In this document: piece after piece, positions 57,473-64,000 of the stretch
How positions within the stretch are numbered: position 1 is the first letter of the stretch
Layout: each line of letters begins with the position of its first letter
DNA from: CAVTOO01 sp963736355
GTDB lineage: Bacteria > Pseudomonadota > Alphaproteobacteria > Rhizobiales > Xanthobacteraceae
NCBI GenBank assembly: GCA_963736355.1
Contig: CAVTOO010000002.1
Location: forward strand, 744,001-808,000
Reading direction: 5' to 3'
DNA length: 64,000 nucleotides
Program-made: the position numbers and the translations under genes
The notes under the pieces: generated by a model
Databases searched by the model: none
What the model was told of the DNA's origin: nothing
The model's input: only the letters and a program-made list of their open reading frames with translations

Positions 57473-58766
57473 CTACTGCAACGCTTCGCCGTGCTGGGTA
57501 ATGTCGAGGCCTTCCAACTCCTGCTCGGGCTTCGACGCGCAGTGGCGTCAGGAACTCGACCAGCTTCAGCAGCACGAAGGTCGCGCCGACCGTCCACACC
57601 ATCGTGACGGCGATGCCATAGAGCTGCGTGCCGACCTGGCCGGGATTGCCTTCCAGAAGACCTGCGGTGTCGCCGATCGCGGCGACGGCGAAGATGCCCG
57701 CGCAGAACGTGCCGAGCGTGCCGCCGACGCCGTGCACGCCGAACACATCGAGCGAGTCATCGTAACCGAGCCGTTGCTTGAGGCTGGTACAGGCATAGAA
57801 GCACACCGCACCGGCGGCGACGCCGATGATGATGCCGTGGCCGGGTGCGACAAAGCCCGAGGCCGGCGTGATGGTGCCGAGCCCCGCGACCGCGCCCGAG
57901 ATCATGCCGAGAACAGAGGGTTTTCCGCGCGTGATCCATTCGCACAACGCCCAGGTCAGCGTGCCGGCGCAAGCCGCCAGATGCGTCGCGGTGATGGCCA
58001 TGACCGCGCGCGGACTGGCCGCAAGCGCGGAGCCGCCGTTGAAGCCGAACCAGCCGACCCACAGAAGTCCTGTGCCGATCACGGCGAGCGACAGATCGAA
58101 CGGAGAGAGATTGTCGGTGCCATAGCCGCGGCGCTTGCCCATCACCAGCGCGCAAACGAGACCGGCAAAACCCGCGCTCATATGGACGACAGTGCCGCCT
58201 GCGAAATCGAGAACGCCGGCCGTTGCCAGAAAGCCGCCGCCCCACACCCAATGCGCCAGCGGCACATAGACGACAAAGAACCAGCCGACCGAGAACAGCA
58301 GATAAGCCGAAAAACGCATGCGATCGGCGACCGCGCCCGCGACCAGCGCCACCGTGATGATGGCGAAAGTCATCTGGTAAAGCATGAACAGCACTTCGGG
58401 GATCGTCTTTGCCGACGGATGCACGCTGTCCATCGTCATGCCGCTCAGGAACATCCGGTCGAGCGTGCCGATCCAGGGGCCGTCGCCGACGAAGGCGAGG
58501 CTGTAACCGAACGCGACCCACAGAATGGAGATCAGCGCGACGGCCGAAAGGCTTTGCGCCATGGTGCCGAGCACGTTCTTCTTGCGCACCATGCCGCTAT
58601 AAAACAGCGCCAGCCCCGGAATGGTCATCATCAACACGAATGCGGTCGCGACCATCATCCATGCGGTGTCTGCCGCGTTGATCGTTGAAGCTTGCGCGAC
58701 AGCCGGCGTCGCGGCGCTTGCCAGGATCGATGCGCCAAACGCGCGGCTCAATGCCCCCGTCTTCAT
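57473..58766 (-). CDS. amtB: Ammonium transporter Amt, second copy (frameshifted near the C-terminus)
   Basis: Second Amt channel, about 430 aa, with a leader (SILASAATPAVAQA) and the signature WMMVATAFVLMMTIPGLALFYSGMVRKKN. AGGTVVHMSAGFAGLV and DSLDVFGVHGVGGTLGTFCAGI (His region) are intact. The frame breaks at about 57530: after LRVEA the true end EQELEGLDITQHGEALQ and stop at 57473-57475 are in the other frame, one base away. It is clearly diverged from the first copy, so this is not a recent duplication. It lies 165 bp after its own glnK, with a palindromic repeat between. Confidence 0.92.
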
Positions 58767-58822
58767 ATTTTCCCCCGTGCAGTTTCTGTAGAGTTGTTGA
58801 AGTGAAAACTTTTGTTGTGCCT

Positions 58823-58927
58823 GTCTCCTCATGGTGAGGAGCCGCGGAACGGCGTCTCGAACCATGAGATCCGAAAAGTTCAGGCTCATCCTTCGAGACG
58901 CCGCTTCGCAGCTCCGTAGGATGAGGA
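58823..58927. repeat. Composite palindromic repeat, CCTCATG-type, copy 5
   Basis: CTCCTCATGGTGAGGAGCC, GGCGTCTCGAACCATGAG, a spacer, CTCATCCTTCGAGACGCCGC and TAGGATGAGG. It lies inside the second glnK-amt operon, where a transcribed hairpin could lower amt expression relative to glnK or stabilise glnK mRNA. Confidence 0.85.
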
Positions 58928-58931
58928 ATCG

Positions 58932-59270
58932 TTACAGCGCGTCGCTGTCGGTTTCGCCGGTGCGGATGCGCAGCGCGTGATCGATCGGGCAAACAAAAAT
59001 CTTGCCATCGCCGATCTGTCCGGTGCGTGCCGCATTGGTGATCGCCTCGACCGCCTTGTCGGCGAGCGCGGTCGAAACCGCGATCTCCATGCGCAGCTTG
59101 GGCAGGAAGTTCACGACGTATTCGGCGCCGCGGTAGATCTCGGTATGGCCCTTCTGGCGGCCATAGCCCTTGACCTCGGTGACCGTCATGCCGTGAACGC
59201 CGATGGCGGTCAGGGCCTGCCGGACTTCGTCCAGTTTGAATGGCTTGATGATCGCGATGATCAGTTTCAT
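58932..59270 (-). CDS. glnK: PII signal-transduction protein GlnK, second copy
   Basis: 112-aa PII protein. MKLIIAIIKPFKLDEVRQALTAIGVHG is followed by the T-loop KGYGRQKGHTEIYRGAEY with Tyr51, and GDGKIFVCPIDHALRIRTGE. Close to the first copy but differing in the B/C-loop region (VCPIDHAL versus VISLEHAV) and C-terminus (ETDSDAL versus EADAAAL). Intact; forms an operon with the second amt gene. Confidence 0.94.
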   Translation of the reverse strand: MKLIIAIIKPFKLDEVRQALTAIGVHGMTVTEVKGYGRQKGHTEIYRGAEYVVNFLPKLRMEIAVSTALADKAVEAITNAARTGQIGDGKIFVCPIDHALRIRTGETDSDAL

Positions 59271-59316
59271 GCAGGTCCCGTCATGCTGTGAGGAAAGGCC
59301 CTTTGGGGGCCGGAAA

Positions 59317-59356
59317 AGCTCGTGCGCCTATTATATGGACACAATGCCCACGAGCT
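59317..59356. promoter_or_regulatory. Dyad around a -10-like element upstream of the second glnK
   Basis: AGCTCGTG (59317-59324) and CACGAGCT (59349-59356) are perfect 8-bp inverted arms 24 bases apart. Between them, the minus strand reads TATAAT (59335-59330), a perfect -10 hexamer about 60 bp before the glnK start. The arms could be an operator. No clear sigma-54 site was found here. Confidence 0.35.
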
Positions 59357-59425
59357 AGGCCCAATCACAGCCTGCGATCTGATCTGTCCGCAAAAAACAG
59401 AGGCACAATGCCGCGCTCCGGCGGA

Positions 59426-60286
59426 TCAGGTGCCTCGGCGGCGGCGCAACATTCCCTCTTGCGCCACGGAGGCCAGAAGGCGGCCGTCGCGGGAGAACAT
59501 CAGCCCCCGGGCCAACCCCCGGCCGCCGCCCATGGTGGGGGAATCCTGATGAAACAGCACCCAGTCGTCGAGTTGCCCGTCGCGGTGAAACCACAGCGCA
59601 TGATCGAGCGAGGCGGCAATGATGTCGGCGTCGAACACGCTGGCGCCGTGAGGGGCGAGCGCGGCATCGACCAGCGCCATGTCGGAGGCGTAGGCGAGCG
59701 CGAAGCGGTGGATCAGCGGATTGGCGGGCAGCTTGAACTTGAATCGGAACCAGACATCGATCGGCCCGTCATTGGCGCGGCCGAGAAACCGGTCGAGATT
59801 GGTGTGACGCAGTTCAACCGGCCGCTCGCGCTCGATGAAGCGCATCAGCGACGCGGGCAGCTTGTCGCCGAACTTGGCCTTGAGCGATTCGGGATCGTCG
59901 AGCGTTTCGGGTGCGGGGACCTGCGGCATCGGCATCTGGTGCGTGAAGCCGTCTTCCTCAGCCTGGAACGAGACGATGGTGGAATAGATCACCTGTCCGT
60001 TCTGCTGCGCGGTGACGCGGCGCGTCGAGAAGCTGTTGCCGTCGCGCAGCCGTTCGACGTCGTAAATGATCGGCTGGTCGATCTCGCCGCCGAGAATGAA
60101 ATAGGCGTGCAACGAATGCGGCAGACGTCCCTCGACGGTGCGGCTCGCCGCGATCAGTGTCTGTGCGATGACCTGTCCGCCGAACACCCGGCGTCCGCCG
60201 ATCTGCGGCGCAGGCGAGCGGAACCGGTTGTCGTCAAGACGCTCGAGATCGAACAGGGTGGCGGCGTTCGGAATGGCGGCAGCCAT
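59426..60286 (-). CDS. tesB: Acyl-CoA thioesterase II
   Basis: 286-aa double hot-dog-fold thioesterase that hydrolyses medium- and long-chain acyl-CoA. LFDLERLDDNRFRSPAPQIGGRRVFGGQVIAQTLIAA is the TesB N-terminus; LHAYFILGGEIDQPIIYDVERLRDGNSFSTRRVTAQQNGQ and the C-terminal ASLDHALWFHRDGQLDDWVLFHQDSP (catalytic Asp and neighbours) are clear. Intact. Divergent from the UbiH-type gene. Confidence 0.95.
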   Translation of the reverse strand: MAAAIPNAATLFDLERLDDNRFRSPAPQIGGRRVFGGQVIAQTLIAASRTVEGRLPHSLHAYFILGGEIDQPIIYDVERLRDGNSFSTRRVTAQQNGQVIYSTIVSFQAEEDGFTHQMPMPQVPAPETLDDPESLKAKFGDKLPASLMRFIERERPVELRHTNLDRFLGRANDGPIDVWFRFKFKLPANPLIHRFALAYASDMALVDAALAPHGASVFDADIIAASLDHALWFHRDGQLDDWVLFHQDSPTMGGGRGLARGLMFSRDGRLLASVAQEGMLRRRRGT

Positions 60287-60411
60287 GCGGCGGCTCCGGC
60301 GAATATGACGTTAATCAATGTCCTTTCCAGCGCGCCGTGGTCCTTGAGTCAAGGTTTCCGCCGCCGGTTGTGCCTGATAGACTGCGGGCGAGAACCCATC
60401 ACAGGACCATC

Positions 60412-61632
60412 ATGCGCGAACCACTTCGCATCGTTATCGGCGGCGGCGCCTTTGTCGGGTTGACGCTTGCGCTCGCGCTGCGTCAGGCGCTGGGCGAAGG
60501 GTGCGAAGTCATCGTCGCCGACCCGGCGCTGGCGACCCGTCCGAGCCGCGATCCGCGGGCGTCGGCCATCATTGCCGGCTGCCGCCGCCTGTTCGATGCG
60601 CTCGGCGTGTGGGATCGCGTTGCCGGCGGCGCCCAGCCGATCACCGACATGGTCGTGACCAACTCGGCGCTGGAAGATGCGACGCGGCCGACCTTCCTCA
60701 CTTTCGGCGGCGAGGTCGAACCGGGTTTGCCGTTCGCGCATATGGTGGAAAACCGCCATCTGATCGACGCGCTTTATGATCGTGCGCAGGCGGAGGGCGT
60801 CAGTCTGCGTCCGCTCGCCGTGACCGACTTTGTTTCGCGCAGCGACGGCATCACGGTGACATTCGCCGACGGCACGACCGAGGGCGCAAGTCTGCTCGTC
60901 GCCGCCGACGGCGCGAAGTCGGCATTGCGTCAGCGCGCCGGTATTGCCGTGCATGGCTGGGAGTTCGACCAGTCCGGCATTGTCGTCACCGTCGAGCATG
61001 AACGCGATCATGGCGGCCGCGCCGAAGAACATTTTCTGCCGGCGGGTCCGTTCGCGATCCTGCCGCTCACGGGCAAGCGTGCGTCGCTGGTGTGGACGGA
61101 GACGCGCAAGGATGCCGAGCGCATCGTCGCGCTTCCCGACGACGAATTTCACGCCGAGCTTGAGAAGCGCTTCGGTTTGCATCTGGGCGAAGTGCGCGCT
61201 GTGGGTCAGCGCCGCGCATTCCCGCTCGGATATTTTGTCGCGCGCTCGTTCATCGCGCCGCGTCTGGCGCTGGTCGGCGATGCCGCGCATGTCATTCATC
61301 CCATCGCCGGGCAGGGATTGAATCTCGGCCTGAAGGATGTCGCCGCACTCGCCGAAGTCATCGTCGATGCCGCGCGGCTCGGCCAGGATCCAGGCCAGGC
61401 CGATGTGCTGACGCGCTATCAGGTGTGGCGCCGCTTCGACACGATGGCGATGGGCGTTGCGACCAACGGATTGAACGTGCTGTTCTCGAACCGCTCGACA
61501 CTGCTGCGCGGCATCCGCGACATCGGGCTCGGTCTTGTCGATCGCATCGCGCCGCTGAAAAGCGTGCTGATCCGGCAGGCCGCTGGATTGGGCGGCGAGG
61601 TGCCGCGGCTTCTGCGGGGCGAGGGATTATAG
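60412..61632 (+). CDS. UbiH/UbiF family FAD-dependent monooxygenase
   Basis: 406-aa flavoprotein hydroxylase of the ubiquinone-biosynthesis type. The FAD Rossmann motif is IVIGGGAFVGLTLALAL at the N-terminus and the second FAD motif is ALVGDAAHVIHPIAGQGLNLGLKDV. DPRASAIIAGCRRLFDALGVWD is typical of UbiH-like proteins. Which ring position it hydroxylates cannot be told from sequence alone. The start at 60412 (MREPLRIVIGGG) fits the family. Intact. Confidence 0.92.
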   Translation: MREPLRIVIGGGAFVGLTLALALRQALGEGCEVIVADPALATRPSRDPRASAIIAGCRRLFDALGVWDRVAGGAQPITDMVVTNSALEDATRPTFLTFGGEVEPGLPFAHMVENRHLIDALYDRAQAEGVSLRPLAVTDFVSRSDGITVTFADGTTEGASLLVAADGAKSALRQRAGIAVHGWEFDQSGIVVTVEHERDHGGRAEEHFLPAGPFAILPLTGKRASLVWTETRKDAERIVALPDDEFHAELEKRFGLHLGEVRAVGQRRAFPLGYFVARSFIAPRLALVGDAAHVIHPIAGQGLNLGLKDVAALAEVIVDAARLGQDPGQADVLTRYQVWRRFDTMAMGVATNGLNVLFSNRSTLLRGIRDIGLGLVDRIAPLKSVLIRQAAGLGGEVPRLLRGEGL

Positions 61633-61672
61633 GCAGCAGGATTCTCTGCCGCCTTGTCTTGTTTGGATTGGC

Positions 61673-61864
61673 TCAATCCAGCTTGCGGGCTTCCTCGGGC
61701 AGCATGATCGGAATGCCGTCACGGATCGGATAGGCGAGCTTCGCTTTGCGCGACACCAGTTCCTGCTGCGCGGCGTCGAACTCCAGCGGTCCCTTGGTCA
61801 CCGGGCACACCAGGATTTCAAGCAGCTTGGGATCGACGGCGGTTTGCGCAATCTCGGATGTCAT
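61673..61864 (-). CDS. Trm112 family protein
   Basis: 63-aa protein of the Trm112/YcaR family. LLEILVCPVTKGPLEFDAAQQELVSRKAKLAYPIRDGIPIMLPEEA is the classic pattern. Eukaryotic Trm112 activates methyltransferases; in bacteria the role is not established. Only one Cys of the possible zinc site remains. Intact, convergent with the UbiH-type gene. Confidence 0.9.
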   Translation of the reverse strand: MTSEIAQTAVDPKLLEILVCPVTKGPLEFDAAQQELVSRKAKLAYPIRDGIPIMLPEEARKLD

Positions 61865-61895
61865 GGTGTCTCCGTAAGGCCTTGGAAATTGGGGC

Positions 61896-62177
61896 CTAGT
61901 AGCTGCGGCCCTTGCTCATGATACACGCATTCTGCATGCTCGCGTGGAGTTCCAGATCCATCTCGACATATTTTGCGCCGTAGCGCGGACCGGGCTTGGC
62001 GTATTTCCGGAACACCAGCGCATTGCAGACTTCAGCCAGCTTGATGGGGTCCCTGATAATCGCCTCGCGGGCGGACTGCTTGGCCCTCTCCGACTTCGTC
62101 CCCTGAGCCTGCACAGGTCCGGCCAGCAAAGCGGTGATGACACTCGTCCATAAAACGGCGATTGCGAAATTGCGCAT
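61896..62177 (-). CDS. Small secreted protein with one C-x33-C domain (unrecognised family)
   Basis: 93-aa protein with a cleavable signal peptide (IAVLWTSVITALLAGPVQAQ). The mature part is a single domain, IRDPIKLAEVCNALVFRKYAKPGP at about 41-64 and VEMDLELHASMQNACIMSKGRSY at 71-93, with Cys at 51 and 85. The same domain appears twice in the next protein with identical Cys spacing. In the periplasm the two Cys probably form a disulfide. No known family is recognised and no function is proposed. The start at 62177 gives the correct signal peptide; an upstream ATG is at 62213. Confidence 0.8.
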   Translation of the reverse strand: MRNFAIAVLWTSVITALLAGPVQAQGTKSERAKQSAREAIIRDPIKLAEVCNALVFRKYAKPGPRYGAKYVEMDLELHASMQNACIMSKGRSY

Positions 62178-62253
62178 GGGGCGTCTCTCTGAAATAAATT
62201 CGTGAATCGACAAGGCGGGATGAATCGAAAAGGTGGCGGCTCTGGGGAAAGCC

Positions 62254-62889
62254 CTAGTAATCGCGGCCTTTGCTCAGGATGCACACATTGTGCATGCGCG
62301 CATGGAGCTCCTGGTCCATCAAGACCGTGCGGGGGCCGTAAAGCGTATTGGGCCGGCCATATTTGCGGAACACCGCTGCGTTACATAGCTCGGCCAGCCT
62401 GTTCGCATTGCTCGGGATGGCCTCGGCGCGCCGCGATCGTTGCGTTATGTCGTCTGGTGCCGGAACCGGCTCGACGCGGGCGGCGGGTCTCGCGGGCTTC
62501 GCTTCAGGAACGGGCTTCACTTCAGGAAGGAGTTTGACTTCGGGCGCCGGAATCGGCGTTTCGGTGCGCAGCGTGGCATGTCGCAAGCCGCGTATGTCGT
62601 TCGGATTGCCGTAGCCTTCGCCCTTGGTCTGGATGCAGTGACTATGCTCGCGCAAATGTGTGTCGGGATCCATCTCAAGGGCGGTGCCGGCCCATCGCGG
62701 TCCGGGCGCTCCGAATTTCCGGAACACCAGCACGTTGCAGACTTCCACCAGGTCTTTCGGATTTCTGATGGTCAGGTCGCGCAACATCGGCCGGTTCATG
62801 TCCGTCATCAGGCGCTGTGCGCTGGCGGGCTGGATCAGTCCGGCCATGATTGCGGCCGTCAATAAAACAAGCGCAGAAAAACCACGCAT
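62254..62889 (-). CDS. Secreted protein with two tandem C-x33-C domains (unrecognised family)
   Basis: 211-aa protein with a signal peptide (LVLLTAAIMAGLIQPASAQ). Domain 1 covers about 41-93 (DLVEVCNVLVFRKFGAPGPRW, LEMDPDTHLREHSHCIQTKGEGY; Cys 51 and 85), a Pro-rich linker covers about 111-148, and domain 2 covers about 159-211 (RLAELCNAAVFRKYGRPNTLYG, LMDQELHARMHNVCILSKGRDY; Cys 169 and 203). Both domains share the spacing of the neighbouring 93-aa protein. Shared core: L-x-E-[VL]-C-N-x2-V-F-R-K-[YF], then M-D-x3-H and C-I-x-[ST]-K-G-x2-Y. Function unknown. An adjacent ATG at 62892 is an equal start. Confidence 0.82.
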   Translation of the reverse strand: MRGFSALVLLTAAIMAGLIQPASAQRLMTDMNRPMLRDLTIRNPKDLVEVCNVLVFRKFGAPGPRWAGTALEMDPDTHLREHSHCIQTKGEGYGNPNDIRGLRHATLRTETPIPAPEVKLLPEVKPVPEAKPARPAARVEPVPAPDDITQRSRRAEAIPSNANRLAELCNAAVFRKYGRPNTLYGPRTVLMDQELHARMHNVCILSKGRDY

Positions 62890-62961
62890 CATCGTCCCCT
62901 CTGGAAATCGCGACGTGATCAAACGGGGGCGAGATTAACCGGAAAGTTCCATCGGAGGCAA

Positions 62962-63633
62962 TTACTGCAGCGAGGTGTCGCCGGGGGTTTTGCCTTTGGC
63001 CAGCTCCATTTCGGTCACCGTGACCAGGATCTCGGCCCGGCGGCGCAGGTCGGGGGCCTCGAGCAGGGCCTGCTTTTCGGCGGCGCCGAAGGGCGACATC
63101 ATCGCCAGCGCATTGACCAGCGCTTCGTTGGGCGCATTCTCGATCCCCTTCCAGTCGGCCTGCAGATCATTGGCCTTCAGGAAGGCGGTCAGCGCCTTCA
63201 GCAGCGATCCGCGATCGACTTCGTCTTCGCCCTTGCGCGCCTCGAAGTCGTCGGCGAACGGCGCGAATGTGACCTGGCATTGCCGGAATGGCGTATCGAC
63301 CGTCAATTCCTCGACGATACGAAAGCGCGCGATGCCGGTCAGTTCGATGAGATAGCGGCCGTCGCCGGATTCGGACAGCTGGGTGATGCGGCCGACACAG
63401 CCGACGCGAAACAATGTCGGCGGTTCGTCGTCGCCGCTATGGACGGCATCGGGCTGGATCATGCCGATGAGGCGTGCGCCACGCAGGCTCGCGTCGATCA
63501 TGGCCAGATAGCGCGGCTCGAAAATATTGAGCGGCATCTGTCCGCGCGGCAGCAGCAGCGCGCCGGCCAGCGGAAACACCGGGATGATGTCGGGAAGATC
63601 GGCGGGTCCGCGATAGACGGCATTCATCGGCAT
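62962..63633 (-). CDS. Lon substrate-binding (LON) domain protein
   Basis: 223-aa stand-alone LON (ATP-dependent protease La N-terminal) domain without ATPase or protease parts. LPDIIPVFPLAGALLLPRGQMPLNIFEPRYLAMID opens it; GCVGRITQLSESGDGRYLIELTGIARFRI follows. Family members may act in protein quality control, but a direct function is not established. Intact. In relatives this gene is next to a thioredoxin/TPR gene, as here. Confidence 0.9.
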   Translation of the reverse strand: MPMNAVYRGPADLPDIIPVFPLAGALLLPRGQMPLNIFEPRYLAMIDASLRGARLIGMIQPDAVHSGDDEPPTLFRVGCVGRITQLSESGDGRYLIELTGIARFRIVEELTVDTPFRQCQVTFAPFADDFEARKGEDEVDRGSLLKALTAFLKANDLQADWKGIENAPNEALVNALAMMSPFGAAEKQALLEAPDLRRRAEILVTVTEMELAKGKTPGDTSLQ

Positions 63634-63684
63634 TGCGACACCTTCACGATACGATCGCCCGGAGTGATCGCCGAAGACGAAGCT

Positions 63685-64000
63685 CTAGGAGAACAGGACC
63701 GACGACAACCGCTTGCGGCCATCGACGGTCGCTTCGTCGGTCGGTCCCCACGCCTCGAAGAACTGCACGAGTTGCTTGCGCGCACCGTCTTCATTCCACT
63801 TGCGATCACGCTTGACGATTTCGAGCAGATGGATTGCTGCATCGGTCCTGCGGTTCTGCGCGTTCAACGCCACCGCCAGATCGAAACGCGCCTGATGGTC
63901 TTTCGGATCCGCTTCGATCTTGCGTTCGAGTTCGGCGACCGGGCCGACCGACGTCGCCTGACGCGCGAGCTCGAGCGCGGCGCGGGCCGCGCTCACGCGC
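63685..64000 (-). CDS. Thioredoxin-fold/TPR co-chaperone, C-terminal part (CnoX/YbbN-like)
   Basis: Only about 105 C-terminal residues are in the window; the frame continues past the right edge. The visible part is the TPR-like tail of CnoX/YbbN-type proteins: AELERKIEADPKDHQARFDLAVALNAQNRRTDAAIHLLEIVKRDRKWNEDGARKQLVQFFEAWG. The thioredoxin domain would lie beyond the edge. CnoX protects proteins during oxidative and heat stress and works with GroEL/DnaK in E. coli; that role is transferred by similarity. Confidence 0.88.
   Translation of the reverse strand, partial: RVSAARAALELARQATSVGPVAELERKIEADPKDHQARFDLAVALNAQNRRTDAAIHLLEIVKRDRKWNEDGARKQLVQFFEAWGPTDEATVDGRKRLSSVLFS

Overview
The window looks like the chromosomal origin-proximal region of a GC-rich alphaproteobacterium of the order Hyphomicrobiales (Rhizobiales), most like the Nitrobacteraceae/Xanthobacteraceae. 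The grounds are gene order (hslVU-his cluster; secB-dnaQ-coaE-maf-ppsR-hemE; rho-mnmE-mnmG-rsmG-parA-parB; holA-lptE-leuS; cenR-like regulator; ftsK; paired glnK-amt operons), protein sequences, and dense intergenic palindromic repeats. It is almost all housekeeping chromosome; no prophage, IS element, CRISPR array, rRNA or tRNA gene was recognised. Layout: 1-10.7 kb carries rsmI (partial), yraN, gshB, comM/yifB, an RND efflux pair ending in a strong terminator, and a hybrid sensor kinase. 10.7-21.2 kb is mostly minus strand: coaA, hisE-F-A-H, a DUF2628 gene, hisB, then hslV, a DUF2585 gene and hslU on plus, then smr, mltA and a Tim44-like gene. 21.7-25.1 kb holds secB (+) and dnaQ, coaE, maf, ppsR (-). 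The 25.12-25.49 kb gap between ppsR and hemE is the best candidate for the chromosomal origin: genes diverge from it, and it has DnaA-box-like sites, three GANTC sites in 48 bp and an AT-rich stretch. 25.5-38.1 kb runs mainly away from it: hemE, hemJ, rho, a GNAT gene, mnmE, mnmG, rsmG, parA, parB; a DUF255 thioredoxin-fold gene and a small GIY-YIG gene lie on the opposite strand. Four perfect copies of the 16-bp parS palindrome lie between mnmE and mnmG. 38.1-52.9 kb holds holA, lptE, leuS, a diguanylate cyclase, yggS, an L,D-transpeptidase, a CenR-like regulator with a cyclic-nucleotide-binding partner, xth, a LolA-like gene, ftsK and an aminotransferase preceded by an exact CtrA-type site. 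53.2-59.3 kb holds two glnK-amt operons separated by a solute-receptor gene and an alaX-type gene. 59.4-64 kb holds tesB, a UbiH-type monooxygenase, a Trm112-like gene, two small secreted-protein genes sharing an unrecognised two-cysteine domain, a Lon-substrate-binding-domain gene and the end of a thioredoxin/TPR co-chaperone gene. A striking property is about 22 single-base frameshifts in 16 genes between 12.3 and 57.6 kb, many in normally essential genes (hslU, hemE, mnmE, mnmG, parB, coaE, ftsK, cenR). Both halves of each protein are well preserved, so these are most likely sequencing or assembly indels; such genes are listed over their full reconstructed span. The most unusual biological observations are the three-copy C-x33-C secreted domain (61.9-62.9 kb), the GIY-YIG gene sitting inside a composite palindromic repeat (29.26-29.69 kb), the oriC/parS landscape, and a sigma-54/activator arrangement upstream of the first glnK-amt operon.
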